A stretch of 64,000 bases of DNA from Deltaproteobacteria bacterium (GTDB lineage: Bacteria; Desulfobacterota; Syntrophia; Syntrophales; UBA2210). A model generated the notes under the pieces. The model worked only from the letters and a program-made list of their open reading frames with translations. It did no database searches and was not told where the DNA came from. A program made the position numbers and the translations under genes. Shown in pieces: positions 9,124 to 18,240 of this stretch; position 1 is the first letter of the stretch; each line of letters begins with the position of its first letter. The stretch is from positions 1 to 64,000 of the forward strand of contig JAFDAI010000002.1 in NCBI GenBank assembly GCA_019313905.1, in the 5' to 3' direction.

Positions 9124-9789
9124 CTATTTAATAAGGACGATACCGGTGAACACTTCCCCCTCATATAACAGGTAGCGCCCTCGAAGGGACGAAAATGATG
9201 GAATCCGTGAGGTAATTTTATCCGTCAGCCGGACCTTAAATGAGAAACCATCCGCGTGGGGAATAATCTCCGCGTCGTGAAATCTGGCGCCTTTCCCCAC
9301 AAGGGGGGACAGGCATTTATAGATTGATTCCTTGGCACTAAAAATCAGTGTAAACCATTTTCTGCTTTCATCCGCGGCCTGCCTGCCAACCCAGTCCATT
9401 TCGCTGTCGGTGAGAACCCTTTTGGCGATGCTGCGCGTAACGCGATCAGCCGTCTCGATGTCAAAACCAACTCCTAAATAATCGCTTTGCCGCGCCACAG
9501 CCGCGCCACACCACGAATCAGTATGGGAAATAGCCCCGACTATTCCCGGGGGCCATGCGGTTGAACCATCGGATTTTCTGGCCAGCACACATTCCTGTAT
9601 GCCCAGACTTTCAAGCGCGCTCCGGGCACACATTCTGCCGGCGCCAAACTCGTTACGCCGACTGGCAACGGCTTTTTTAACGACAGTGGCCTCTTCCCGG
9701 TGCAACGCATAGTGTTTATCCTCTATGCGGCAGCATTCAGTGAAAACGCGATCGGGAAATAATTGTTGTATATTCGGAGCGTCTGGCAT
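9124..9789 (-). CDS. 4'-phosphopantetheinyl transferase, Sfp/EntD type
   Basis: A 221-residue enzyme that loads the phosphopantetheine arm onto carrier proteins. The hallmarks are the substrate block IVGAISHTD, the Mg-binding GFDIET and the second block FSAKESIYKCL with catalytic Glu and Lys. The N-terminal layout (C-CRIEDKHYALHREE, then RRNEFGAGRMCAR) resembles the EntD branch. It lies upstream of fabD in the same direction, with a 145-base gap containing the fabD promoter. Sitting within 2 kb of a divergent ACP, it is a good candidate for the activator of that carrier. Confidence 0.92.
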   Translation of the reverse strand: MPDAPNIQQLFPDRVFTECCRIEDKHYALHREEATVVKKAVASRRNEFGAGRMCARSALESLGIQECVLARKSDGSTAWPPGIVGAISHTDSWCGAAVARQSDYLGVGFDIETADRVTRSIAKRVLTDSEMDWVGRQAADESRKWFTLIFSAKESIYKCLSPLVGKGARFHDAEIIPHADGFSFKVRLTDKITSRIPSFSSLRGRYLLYEGEVFTGIVLIK

Positions 9790-9990
9790 TTGACATATCC
9801 CATCAACAACTTCTTAAACGAACCATCTCTCTGCGAGTGAACGTGAGAAATTTCTGTATCGCCCGGCTAAATCCCGATAAATCGGAACTAAAACTCGCGC
9901 TAATGCACCCAGACAGTTAGATTTTCACGGGGTCGGACACTGTCAGCACATTTTTCCCCAAAACGTTTGAATACACTACGAAAAAACTTT

Positions 9991-10773
9991 TTATGACAAT
10001 GTTGATAGCTTATCAATAAAATCTTTTACAGCCGCATTAAACGCATTCCGCCTATCGATCATTACCACATGACCCGCGTCCGGAATAATGCAAAGCTCGC
10101 TTCCCGGTAGACTCTGGTTCATCTTTTCCGGCAGATCGCGGGCAGTTATCAGATCATCTGCCCCCCAGATAATAAGGACAGGCTGTTTTATTGATGATAT
10201 CCAATCCGAACTGTCAAAAAGACCCGCTGCCAGTAAATCGGCCTGCAGTGCATCGCTGCCCATTTCCCTGAGCATTGTAAGACCCTGTTTAAATGAATCC
10301 GGAACATCCATCCCGCAGGAAGAAATGTTGTCAATAACATCCTCTGCCGAGAGATCAACCCCCTTTTCATACAGTTTGCGATACATACGAGAGAGCCTGA
10401 AAACGGTGCTGGTACCCACAAGTACCAGTCCCTTTATTTTGTCGGGATGTGCCCGGACATATTCCTGTGCAATTGCTCCGCCGAATGAGTGACCCATAAG
10501 AAAAAATGAGGAAAGGCCAAGAGCTGTAGTAAATTGGTCAAGCCATGCGGAATACTCTTTAACCGATGTAAGAGGCGTGCCACCGGATCTGCCATGACCG
10601 GGCAGGTCAGGAACAATGATTTTAAAGTACTTGCTGAGTCTGCTTACCTGGTAACCCCAGACAAGCCCGTTAGCCCCGGCACCGTGCAGGCACACAACAG
10701 CATGCTCTTTATCAATCCCCCGCTTTGATATCCGGTAATGATACTCATTACCATCTATTGTCACACGCGCCAC
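9991..10773 (-). CDS. Alpha/beta-fold hydrolase
   Basis: A protein of about 260 residues with the alpha/beta-hydrolase core: oxyanion region VVCLHGAGANGLVWGYQ, nucleophile elbow GHSFGG, acid in WGADDLIT and catalytic His in DAGHVVMID. A TTG at 10800 opens the frame, but the GTG at 10773 has GGGGG six bases upstream and matches the usual N-terminus, so I chose it. Members include esterases, thioesterases and C-C hydrolases. Its place after an acyl-carrier island makes a thioesterase role attractive, but this is inference. Confidence 0.88.
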   Translation of the reverse strand: MARVTIDGNEYHYRISKRGIDKEHAVVCLHGAGANGLVWGYQVSRLSKYFKIIVPDLPGHGRSGGTPLTSVKEYSAWLDQFTTALGLSSFFLMGHSFGGAIAQEYVRAHPDKIKGLVLVGTSTVFRLSRMYRKLYEKGVDLSAEDVIDNISSCGMDVPDSFKQGLTMLREMGSDALQADLLAAGLFDSSDWISSIKQPVLIIWGADDLITARDLPEKMNQSLPGSELCIIPDAGHVVMIDRRNAFNAAVKDFIDKLSTLS

Positions 10774-10954
10774 GGCAAACCCCCATTTGACATGAGCCAA
10801 TGCCTTTCAAAAATTGCAGGTAATTATTCTGTGTGAAATCTGTTTACACTGCCCCATAATATGAACCAGCGTTATCCGGACAGCGAACTTGTGGGCAAAA
10901 CAGGACACACCCGTCGCCTGAAACAGCAGCTTTCGAACCATCCGGGTTGCGGCC

Positions 10955-12586
10955 CTACCACCTCAGGATGGAGATAAAACACCCGCCGCCACCACCACCG
11001 CCTTCAGCGCAATTGGTCGAGAATGTCTTGTCGGCTCCCCCTATTGTCCCGGCTGTGTTTGTCGCCACAATTCGATAATGATAGGCAGTGCATGCAGAAA
11101 GTCCCGAGATATCAACTCTGACTGAAACATCGCCCGTCCCTGAACCGGCATCCATGCTTGCCGTTGCCGATCCGTAAGCGGTTGTTGCCCCGTATTCGAA
11201 GTGATAAGTCGTGCTTGAGTGATTAGGATTGACTGTGCCTCCCAGTGTAACTGTATTAAGACCCACCGAGGCAGCCACCCCTGTTGTTACCATCGGGGGA
11301 ATGGCAAGGGTGGTAAAGGTTTCGTCATTTCCATAGGTAGTACCCTCACTATTTGTCGCCACTATTCGATAATGATAGGTGGTATGGACATAAAGGCCAG
11401 TGATATCAACGTTGACTGCAACATCGCCCGTCCCTGAACCGGCATCCATGCTTGCCGTTTCTGATCCGTAAGCGGTTGTTGCCCCGTATTCAAAATAGTA
11501 AGTTGTACTCTCCATGCTGGGATTTACTGTGCCGTTTAGTGTCGCGGAGGAGAATGTTATCGAAGAGGCAACCCCCGTGGTCACCGCGGGCGCTGTTCCG
11601 TAATCTACATCCAGCGTCTGCCAAAAGAGATTGTGGCCTCCCTGGTCATCCGCGCAGTCATAATCCATGTCCATATCCACGCGGAAAAGCCCGGTCGGGC
11701 GGTCTGTGGTCGTTCCCCAGGAATTCAGCATTATCCAGTAAGAATTGGCCGGCCAGTCATCGTCATTGTAGCCCACACATAAAACCGCGTGACCACCGCC
11801 CCCGGGTGTTGTGTAGGGCTCGCCGCACGTACTATCAAAGTTCCACAAAACGTCTCCCTCCTGACTGTTCCAGAAGGTACGAAAAGCAGTCCAATTGTCC
11901 GCGGTACCCATGAAAAAGGCAAACCAGACAGCCTTATTCTGATCCAGAACACTTTTGATATTGGCGATGGCCTGTGCCTGGCCGACACCATGCGTTATGA
12001 TCGTCTGTGTCTCTATGGATTCTATGGGGTACCTTGGTAAAGTGGAAATATCTTCGCATGCCACACCGGATTCCCCGTCGGAGCATCGACTGCTGCCATC
12101 CTGCCAGCTTGCATTTGTATTGGACCAGGGAATGGTCCGTCCCTTATCCGAACAAAAGTCTGCAAGATCCGACAGCCAGCCCCCGCAGCAGGCATAACTG
12201 GTATCGCATGAATTCAGATATTGAATTGAGAGACGATCATAGATGCCTTCCTGAACATCCAGAGCGATCGCCATTACGCCGGTACCGGCCCAGACCCAAC
12301 AGTTGCCGCAGGACCCCTGGCTACGCGCGGAGGGCGTGTATTCCAAATGACTGAGGAGACTGAGTGAACCACGCGGGGAGGGAATACCGGGCTTGACCCG
12401 TTCGCCCGACAGGGCCCTTGGCGCATTTTCATAAGCCCGTATCCATTCCATACGTATTTCATCATCCGGGTGCATTATGGCATAATCATCTGACTCTTCA
12501 CCGGACCATGCCCAACCCGCTGAAAATAGAACCAGGATAAGGCTTAAAACCAGCCATAACGTCTTTTTTCTCATAGAGTTTCTCAT
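10955..12586 (-). CDS. Secreted papain-family (C1) cysteine peptidase with two fibronectin-like repeats
   Basis: A 543-residue exported protein. Residues 1-29 form a Sec signal peptide (MRNSMRKK, then a hydrophobic stretch to AWSGE). The peptidase domain covers about 60-330. It has the oxyanion Gln in QGSCGNCW, catalytic Cys96, His266 in GGGGHAVLC, and Asn288 in LNSWG; no long inhibitory propeptide is seen. Two repeats with a 98-residue period follow (about 333-523), each with NP, FEYGATTAYGS and TYHYRIVATN blocks of fibronectin type III-like folds. The end is a Gly run, then CFISILRW, like a shortened version of the Gly-rich CFIATAAYG tails of other deltaproteobacterial surface proteins. The start overlaps the upstream lipoprotein stop as ATGA. 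Confidence 0.9.
   Translation of the reverse strand: MRNSMRKKTLWLVLSLILVLFSAGWAWSGEESDDYAIMHPDDEIRMEWIRAYENAPRALSGERVKPGIPSPRGSLSLLSHLEYTPSARSQGSCGNCWVWAGTGVMAIALDVQEGIYDRLSIQYLNSCDTSYACCGGWLSDLADFCSDKGRTIPWSNTNASWQDGSSRCSDGESGVACEDISTLPRYPIESIETQTIITHGVGQAQAIANIKSVLDQNKAVWFAFFMGTADNWTAFRTFWNSQEGDVLWNFDSTCGEPYTTPGGGGHAVLCVGYNDDDWPANSYWIMLNSWGTTTDRPTGLFRVDMDMDYDCADDQGGHNLFWQTLDVDYGTAPAVTTGVASSITFSSATLNGTVNPSMESTTYYFEYGATTAYGSETASMDAGSGTGDVAVNVDITGLYVHTTYHYRIVATNSEGTTYGNDETFTTLAIPPMVTTGVAASVGLNTVTLGGTVNPNHSSTTYHFEYGATTAYGSATASMDAGSGTGDVSVRVDISGLSACTAYHYRIVATNTAGTIGGADKTFSTNCAEGGGGGGGCFISILRW
11027..11584 (-). repeat. Tandem fibronectin-like repeat within the C1 peptidase gene
   Basis: Two coding repeats of about 290 bases, period 294 bases. 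A nearly identical core encodes FEYGATTAYGS and ASMDAGSGTGDV in both copies, showing recent duplication or gene conversion. Confidence 0.8.
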
Positions 12587-13077
12587 TTTCTGATCTCTTT
12601 AAACTCAAAATCATCGCCAAGATCAATTGTGGGAAAATCGAAAAGAACCGGCGTGCAGGTTCCCCTGGTAATCACCTTTAAATAACATTCAAAATTCCTG
12701 CCCGCTTCAATCCCGTATTTTTTTAGGAATTTTGCCCCCGGATTCCAAGAACTGGTCAATTTTAGGGTATATTTCTTTCCTCCAACATTACCATAGGATT
12801 CTTCTATTTTTTCATCAGAGGAGAAGGAGAATCTAACCACATAGCTTTGACAGGGAAGGCCGCCCCGGGATTCCTGGTTTTCTTTTGTTTCGCGAACAGA
12901 AGTAATCGTGGCAATACCTCTATAAGATTTGTATTCGCACGGGCCACCAACAACTCTCTGCGTCCGCATCTCTTCACCCCTGTCCGTGCCGGAAACCACA
13001 TCTGTGCAACCCTGGTTGAGCAGGACAATCAGAAGCAACAGAAAATATACTTTGGAATGATTCAACCTTCTGCACAT
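12583..13077 (-). CDS. Small lipoprotein-like exported protein, unknown function
   Basis: From the ATG at 13077 the protein is about 164 residues. It starts with MCRRLNHSK, a hydrophobic core (VYFLLLLIVLL) and NQGC, a lipobox-like end that is not canonical at the -3 position. A longer frame from GTG 13173 or ATG 13167 exists, but it would bury the signal peptide behind 30 polar residues; AGGAAG lies about nine bases before 13077. The rest is hydrophilic, with several Cys (CEYKSY, CQSYVV, CYLKV, CTPVLF). I recognise no family. It is translationally coupled (ATGA) to the C1 peptidase, so the two are probably exported together; an inhibitor or chaperone role is only a guess. Confidence 0.68.
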   Translation of the reverse strand: MCRRLNHSKVYFLLLLIVLLNQGCTDVVSGTDRGEEMRTQRVVGGPCEYKSYRGIATITSVRETKENQESRGGLPCQSYVVRFSFSSDEKIEESYGNVGGKKYTLKLTSSWNPGAKFLKKYGIEAGRNFECYLKVITRGTCTPVLFDFPTIDLGDDFEFKEIRK

Positions 13078-13176
13078 GCTGTCTTGCTTCCTGTAGCTGT
13101 TATCAGATTGTTGCGAAAATTGTCTTACGCGTTTCAAGCTGACCCGGTATCCGCTTCGATTGGCCATTTTCACCTC

Positions 13177-13205
13177 TTTGCAAGGACTTTACAATCAAGG
13201 GACTG
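13177..13205. repeat. Copy 1 of a 29-base intergenic element shared with 53.7 kb
   Basis: The stretch with GCAAGGACTTTACAATCAAG followed by GGACTG recurs at about 53672-53700 with three single-base differences. It lies just upstream of the lipoprotein gene and overlaps the longer alternative start region. Confidence 0.6.
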
Positions 13206-13276
13206 ACTTTCTAAATATAACTTTTGATTGTATCTCTCCTCGTTCCAAAATGACAAAATACATGCCAACAAAACGG

Positions 13277-14347
13277 TTATATCTTGCCCGGCTCATATGC
13301 ACAGAATGGTTCTTCAGCCAGGTAGTCTCCGGTGATCTCATACGCGCGGGCGCGGCATCCCCCGCACACCTTCAGAAATTCGCAGCGGCCGCATTTTCCT
13401 CTGTATTTCCCCAGATCCCTGAGCTCATTGAAGATTCTGGAGTTATTCCAGATATCCTCAAATTTCTTTTCTTTGAGCTGCCCGCAGTCAACCTCAAGAA
13501 ATCCACATGGCTGCACCTGTCCGGTATTTGAGATAAAACAGAATGAGCTTCCCCCCATACATCCTCTTGTCATGGAATGCAGGGGGTTTTCCATCTCTTT
13601 CAGCTTTTTATTACTCTCTTTTTCCCTCTGATGAAAGATCCGGTAATACTGCGGAGCGCAGGTGGCCTTGAGTTGAATCGGACATGTAAGACTCTGCTCA
13701 TAAAACCAGCCCAGCGTTCTCTCATAATCTTCCGGTGAGATTTCCTGATCGGCCAGCTCCCTGCCGCGACCCGTCGGAACCAACAGGAAGATATGATGGG
13801 CAGCCGCACCCAGTTTTACTGTCAGGTTAAAGATGTCTTCGATATGATCCCGGTTGAATCTGGTTATTGTGCTGTTGATCTGAAACTCCATTCCCGCCCG
13901 CTTAAAGGTATTAATACCCGCCATTGCGCCGTCAAAGGCGCCCGGCACCCCGCGAAAGGCATCATGACTTTTCGCGTCATGACCATCTATACTTACGCTG
14001 ACCCTCTTTATCCCGGCGGCAATAGTCTTCTGTGCAATCTCATCCGTAACGAGGGTGCCATTCGTCGCGAGAACCATGCGAAGACCTTTTTTCTCTCCAT
14101 AGGAGGCAATTTCAAAGATGTCTTCGCGGAAATAGGGCTCACCACCGGTAAGAATAATTACGGGGGAGCTGAAAGCGGCTATATCGTCAAGAAGTCGGAT
14201 ACATTGTCTGGTATCAAGTTCTCCTTCGTATGGGCCGTATTTCGATGACGCGCGGCAGTGCACGCATGAAAGATTACATCTCCGGGTAACCTCCCACGCA
14301 ATCATGCGAAGCGTATGAGGCAGGATTAAAGATCGTTTAGAAACCAT
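13277..14347 (-). CDS. ahbD: AhbD-type heme synthase (radical SAM/SPASM)
   Basis: A radical SAM enzyme of about 356 residues expected to convert iron-coproporphyrin III to heme b by oxidative decarboxylation, the last step of the siroheme-dependent pathway. The cluster motif CNLSCVHC (C24, C28, C31) is near the N-terminus, followed by LTGGEPYFRED. The C-terminal SPASM region has CGFLEVDCG and CGRCEFLKVCGGCRARA. The frame opens at 14488, but the ATG at 14347 has GGAG nine bases upstream, starts at the conserved N-terminus and follows hemB by 29 bases. Assignment to AhbD rather than NirJ rests on similarity and on ahbC and hemB beside it. Confidence 0.88.
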   Translation of the reverse strand: MVSKRSLILPHTLRMIAWEVTRRCNLSCVHCRASSKYGPYEGELDTRQCIRLLDDIAAFSSPVIILTGGEPYFREDIFEIASYGEKKGLRMVLATNGTLVTDEIAQKTIAAGIKRVSVSIDGHDAKSHDAFRGVPGAFDGAMAGINTFKRAGMEFQINSTITRFNRDHIEDIFNLTVKLGAAAHHIFLLVPTGRGRELADQEISPEDYERTLGWFYEQSLTCPIQLKATCAPQYYRIFHQREKESNKKLKEMENPLHSMTRGCMGGSSFCFISNTGQVQPCGFLEVDCGQLKEKKFEDIWNNSRIFNELRDLGKYRGKCGRCEFLKVCGGCRARAYEITGDYLAEEPFCAYEPGKI

Positions 14348-14376
14348 TACTGACAACTCCGTCAACCTCGAAACCT

Positions 14377-15348
14377 TCACCTCAGCAGTTCGGCTGCTTC
14401 CTGCGCGAAATAGGTGATTATAATGTCCGCTCCGGCCCTCTTGATAGACACCAGGGATTCCATCATGGCCTTTTTGCCATCGAGCCATCCCAGCTTGTCC
14501 GCCGCCTTTATCATGGAAAATTCGCCGCTGACGTTGTAGGCCGCTATGGGCAGATCAAATTCATCTCTTGCTCTTCGTATAATATCAAGATAGGAAAGGG
14601 CCGGTTTCACTATGATGATGTCGGCTCCCTCTTCAATATCAAGGGCAATTTCCCTGATCGCCTCGCAGCTGTTGGGAGGATCCATCTGATATGACCTTCT
14701 GTCACCAAACTGCGGCGCTCCTTGAGCGGCTTCCCGGAAAGGGCCGTAAAAGCATGACGCGTACTTGGCCGAATATGCCATAATAGGTATATCCTCATAA
14801 CCCTCATCATCAAGCATTCCCCGGATCGCGCAAACCTGTCCATCCATCATGGCCGACGGCGCAACCATATCGGCCCCAGCAAGCGCGTGTGACAGCGCCG
14901 TTCGCGCAAGCAGCTCCAGAGTAGCGTCATTGTCAACCTCGCTGCCATCGAGTATCCCGCAGTGGCCGTGGCTTGTGTATTCGCAAAGACACACATCCGT
15001 AATAACCAGGATATCCGCGATTTCATCCTTGATCTTTCTTACCGCCTGCTGGATAATCCCATCCTCGGCCCAGGCGCCGGAACCCTCTTCATCCTTTGCC
15101 TCGGGTATGCCGAAAAGCATGATCGCGGGTATGCCCATACCTTTTATTTTCTTCACTTCCTCCACAAGATTATCAATCGACATCTGGAAATTTCCCGGCA
15201 TGGAAGAAATAGGATTCTTCACTCCCCTGCCATGGGTCACAAACAGGGGACAGACAAGATCATCAACCGACAATCCGGTCTCCCGGATCATCCTTCGGAA
15301 ATTCTCGTTTTTTCTCAGCCTTCTCGGACGGTAATCAGGAAAATTCAT
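14377..15348 (-). CDS. hemB: Porphobilinogen synthase (delta-aminolevulinate dehydratase)
   Basis: A 323-residue enzyme that condenses two aminolevulinate molecules to porphobilinogen. The zinc site is the three-Cys type ([14 protein letters not shown]). The two active-site lysines lie in [16 protein letters not shown] and [15 protein letters not shown]. It overlaps ahbC by four bases and precedes ahbD, so the three are one operon. The start is ATG at 15348 behind AAAGGTG. Confidence 0.97.
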   Translation of the reverse strand: MNFPDYRPRRLRKNENFRRMIRETGLSVDDLVCPLFVTHGRGVKNPISSMPGNFQMSIDNLVEEVKKIKGMGIPAIMLFGIPEAKDEEGSGAWAEDGIIQQAVRKIKDEIADILVITDVCLCEYTSHGHCGILDGSEVDNDATLELLARTALSHALAGADMVAPSAMMDGQVCAIRGMLDDEGYEDIPIMAYSAKYASCFYGPFREAAQGAPQFGDRRSYQMDPPNSCEAIREIALDIEEGADIIIVKPALSYLDIIRRARDEFDLPIAAYNVSGEFSMIKAADKLGWLDGKKAMMESLVSIKRAGADIIITYFAQEAAELLR

Positions 15349-16532
15349 ATATCACCTTTTATTTCTTCATCTGTCAGATAACAGGCCGGATCGGGTCCCC
15401 ATATATCACCCGTCACCGTCTCGGCCCTTGCGCGAAAATTGCCCCCGCACACGTCGAGCCAGCGACAGCCCGCACATCGCCCCGTTACGTAAGATTTTTT
15501 GTCCTTCAATTTCGCCATCAGTTCATTGGATGTATCCAGCCATATATCGCTGAAGAGTCGTTCCCTTACATTTCCAAAGGAGATCTCCCTCCAGAACTGA
15601 TCCGCGTACACCTCACCATCCCAACTCACGCAACCTATCCCCCGTCCGGAATTGTTCCCCTCATTCATCCTGAGGAGTTCCAGGACATCGGCAGCCCTTT
15701 TCGGGTCCTCCCTGAGCAACCGCAGATAGATATATGGCCCGTCGGCATGGTTGTCCACTGTAAGTATCTCTTTTGGCATGCCCCTGTCGAAGAGATCACG
15801 CGTCCTGTCCATGATCAGATCCACAACCTCCCTTGTCTGAGCGTGCGACAGGTCATTATCGGCCAGCATGGAGCCGCGTCCCGAATAGACCAGATGGTAG
15901 AAACACGCCCTGGGAATATTGTTCTTCTCAATGAAATCAAATATTGCGGGGATCTCGGAGCTGTTCTCTCCGGTTATCGTAAAGCGGGCACCTACCTTTA
16001 TTCCCGCGTTCTGACAGTGTCGGATCCCCCGTACAGCAGCGTCAAACGCCCCTTTTACGCCCCTGAACCTGTCGTGAATCTCTCCTGTCCCATCCAGGCT
16101 TACACCCATATATGAAAGGCCGATACCGGCAAATATCCTGGCCTTTTCCTCGGTGATGAGAGTGCCGTTTGTTGAAATAACCGCCCTTATCCCGCTGTCC
16201 GCGGCAAACTGCACAAGTTCCGGCAGATCTTCCCTCGTCAGGGGCTCCCCCCCGGAAAAAAGAATCACAGGACATCCGAAAGAGGCAAGATCGGATATCA
16301 GATTCTTTCCCTCCTCTGTGGTCAGTTCACCACTGTATTTTATGTTCTGAGAACTTGAATAGCAGTGAATACATTTGAGGTTGCACCTTCTGGTGACGTT
16401 CCAGACCACAACCGGACGCTTATCACTGGAAAACTGGAGAAGATGCGAGGGAAGCTTTCCCGATTTTGCCCCATAACGAAGTACATCGGAGGGTTCAACA
16501 CCTCCGCAGTATAGTTTTGAAATTCCTATCAT
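15345..16532 (-). CDS. ahbC: AhbC-type 12,18-didecarboxysiroheme deacetylase (radical SAM/SPASM)
   Basis: A radical SAM enzyme of about 395 residues predicted to remove two acetate side chains from didecarboxysiroheme, giving iron-coproporphyrin III. The N-terminus [11 protein letters not shown]...SDVLRYG...[10 protein letters not shown] is characteristic of this subfamily and sits before the cluster motif CNLKCIHC (C50, C54, C57). The C-terminal SPASM part has [12 protein letters not shown]. The longer frame (to 16616) is rejected because ATG 16532 has GGAG seven bases upstream and gives the family N-terminus. The siroheme decarboxylase AhbA/B, needed before this step, is not in the window. 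Confidence 0.9.
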   Translation of the reverse strand: MIGISKLYCGGVEPSDVLRYGAKSGKLPSHLLQFSSDKRPVVVWNVTRRCNLKCIHCYSSSQNIKYSGELTTEEGKNLISDLASFGCPVILFSGGEPLTREDLPELVQFAADSGIRAVISTNGTLITEEKARIFAGIGLSYMGVSLDGTGEIHDRFRGVKGAFDAAVRGIRHCQNAGIKVGARFTITGENSSEIPAIFDFIEKNNIPRACFYHLVYSGRGSMLADNDLSHAQTREVVDLIMDRTRDLFDRGMPKEILTVDNHADGPYIYLRLLREDPKRAADVLELLRMNEGNNSGRGIGCVSWDGEVYADQFWREISFGNVRERLFSDIWLDTSNELMAKLKDKKSYVTGRCAGCRWLDVCGGNFRARAETVTGDIWGPDPACYLTDEEIKGDI

Positions 16533-16564
16533 TGACACACTCCAGTCTTTATCGATGCACCTGC

Positions 16565-16692
16565 AAAAAGTCAAGATTGACGGCAAAGTAAAAAGCTTCA
16601 AGTTCAAGGCACGCAAATCATTAGGAATGAGGCGTACTTACGGTACGCCGCAGTGACGAAGGATGCAGCGGAACGTAGAAATTGGACTTTTT
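16565..16692. repeat. Dispersed repeat-like element with inverted ends and a central hairpin
   Basis: The gap between ahbC and the cobA-hemD fusion begins with AAAAAGTC (16565-16572) and ends with GACTTTTT (16685-16692). In the middle is a perfect hairpin, GGCGTAC at 16631-16637 and GTACGCC at 16643-16649. Elements of this look are frequent between genes in deltaproteobacterial chromosomes. One end overlaps the stop codon of the upstream gene, so it may also shape the mRNA end. Confidence 0.55.
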
Positions 16693-18199
16693 ACGAAGCC
16701 GTCTTTATTGCCTCCACCAGACCGGGAATCGAATAAGGCCCCTGCATGATATCGACTCCGAGACCGGCTTTTCTGCACGCATTTTCCGTTACCGGGCCTA
16801 TGCACGCGATCTTTATATGATTCGGAATGGTTGTTCCATTTCCGATAATATCCATAAAATTAGTCACTGTGGATGGACTTGTAAAGGTAATCACGTCGAT
16901 TTTTCCACTGTCCATCAATTCTTTAATGGTCTCCCCAGCCTCACCGGAATTTACTGTCTTGTAAGCGGTTGCCACATCCACATTTGCACCCAGTTCCGAG
17001 AGTCCGCCGGGAATAATATTCCCGGCAATCTCCGCTCTTGGCAGAAATACGTTTGCACCCGCAACATCCATACCCCTGAACGCCTCCACCACTCCATCGG
17101 AGATGTACTCTTCGGGAACCATGTCCACCCGGATACTATATCTTTCAACGCGGGCCCGGGTGGCCGGACCTATGGTACAGATCTTTATCCCCTTGAGATC
17201 CCTTATATCATTTCTCAGTTTACAGAAACGCTCAAAAAAGAATCTCACACCATTCGCGCTGGTAAATACAATCCAGTGATATTTTTCAATATTCTCTATG
17301 GCCCGATCCAGATCGCCATAATCTTCCGGCGGCACAATCCTGATGGTCGGAAAGGAGATGACCCTTGCCCCTTCATCACGCAGAAGCGCCGCGAATTCTT
17401 CCGATTGTTCCTCCGGTCTCGTGATAACAATGCCCTTCCCGAAGAGTGGTTTCTTCTCAAACCAGCCAAGACGCTCTCTCAGACCGACCACATCGCCCAC
17501 GACAAACACGGCGGGAGGTGAAAATTTCTTCTCCTTCGCCAGTGTAGCTATATCCCCGAGCTTCCCCGTCAGTGTCTCCTGATCCGGGGTTGTTCCCCAC
17601 CTGATCAGCGCTACAGGAGTATCCGGACTCCTGCCATTTTCCATGAGGTTGGATGCAATTTTGGAAAGATTCCTTACACCCATAAGAAATACGATTGTTT
17701 CAATGGTGGATATCTTTTTCCAGTCGATGCGGCTTCCAGCTTTGTCAGGATCTTCATGCCCCGTTACAAAGGCAAGGGTGGAGGTAAATTTTCTGTGCGT
17801 AAGGGGTATTCCGGCATAGGCAGGGACGGATATTGCCGATGTTATACCCGGCACCATCTCAAAGGGCACTCCCGCCTTCTGAAGAAATTCGGCCTCCTCA
17901 CCACCCCTCCCGAATATGAATGGGTCTCCTCCCTTGAGCCTGACCACTGTATTTCCCTTTAAGGCCTCTTCCACAAGTATGCGGTTCAGGTTTTCCTGAG
18001 ATATATTGTGATGTCCCCCTATCTTTCCAACATAGACAAGCCGCGCGCCTTTCCCGGCGCGCCGCAGTATCTCCTTTCCCACGAGATAGTCATGCACAAC
18101 TACATCCGCCCTGCGCAGGCACTCTACCCCCTTAATCGTTATAAGATCCGGATCACCGGGACCCGCGCCTATTATATATACCTTTCCGGGTTTTTTCAT
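16691..18199 (-). CDS. cobA-hemD: Uroporphyrinogen-III C-methyltransferase/uroporphyrinogen-III synthase fusion
   Basis: A protein of about 502 residues with two activities. The N-terminal half (to about residue 245) is the SAM-dependent methyltransferase making precorrin-2, with VYIIGAGPGDPDLIT, YVGKIGGH, RLKGGDPFIFGRGGEE and PGITSA. The C-terminal half, from ITRPEEQSEEFAALL onward, is HemD, which closes the uroporphyrinogen III ring. The GTG at 18241 that overlaps the hemC stop is possible, but the ATG at 18199 gives the family N-terminus. The fusion channels hydroxymethylbilane from HemC straight towards siroheme, the branch that feeds AhbC and AhbD. Confidence 0.95.
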   Translation of the reverse strand: MKKPGKVYIIGAGPGDPDLITIKGVECLRRADVVVHDYLVGKEILRRAGKGARLVYVGKIGGHHNISQENLNRILVEEALKGNTVVRLKGGDPFIFGRGGEEAEFLQKAGVPFEMVPGITSAISVPAYAGIPLTHRKFTSTLAFVTGHEDPDKAGSRIDWKKISTIETIVFLMGVRNLSKIASNLMENGRSPDTPVALIRWGTTPDQETLTGKLGDIATLAKEKKFSPPAVFVVGDVVGLRERLGWFEKKPLFGKGIVITRPEEQSEEFAALLRDEGARVISFPTIRIVPPEDYGDLDRAIENIEKYHWIVFTSANGVRFFFERFCKLRNDIRDLKGIKICTIGPATRARVERYSIRVDMVPEEYISDGVVEAFRGMDVAGANVFLPRAEIAGNIIPGGLSELGANVDVATAYKTVNSGEAGETIKELMDSGKIDVITFTSPSTVTNFMDIIGNGTTIPNHIKIACIGPVTENACRKAGLGVDIMQGPYSIPGLVEAIKTAS

Positions 18200-18240
18200 A
18201 TCAGTCTCTTCACCTGTTGCCACGCCACGCGGGACAGGCA

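Noticed and set aside
9790-9990. A tRNA or small RNA in the gap upstream of the PPTase gene
   Set aside because: No cloverleaf or stable long stem could be drawn; only short hairpins are present.
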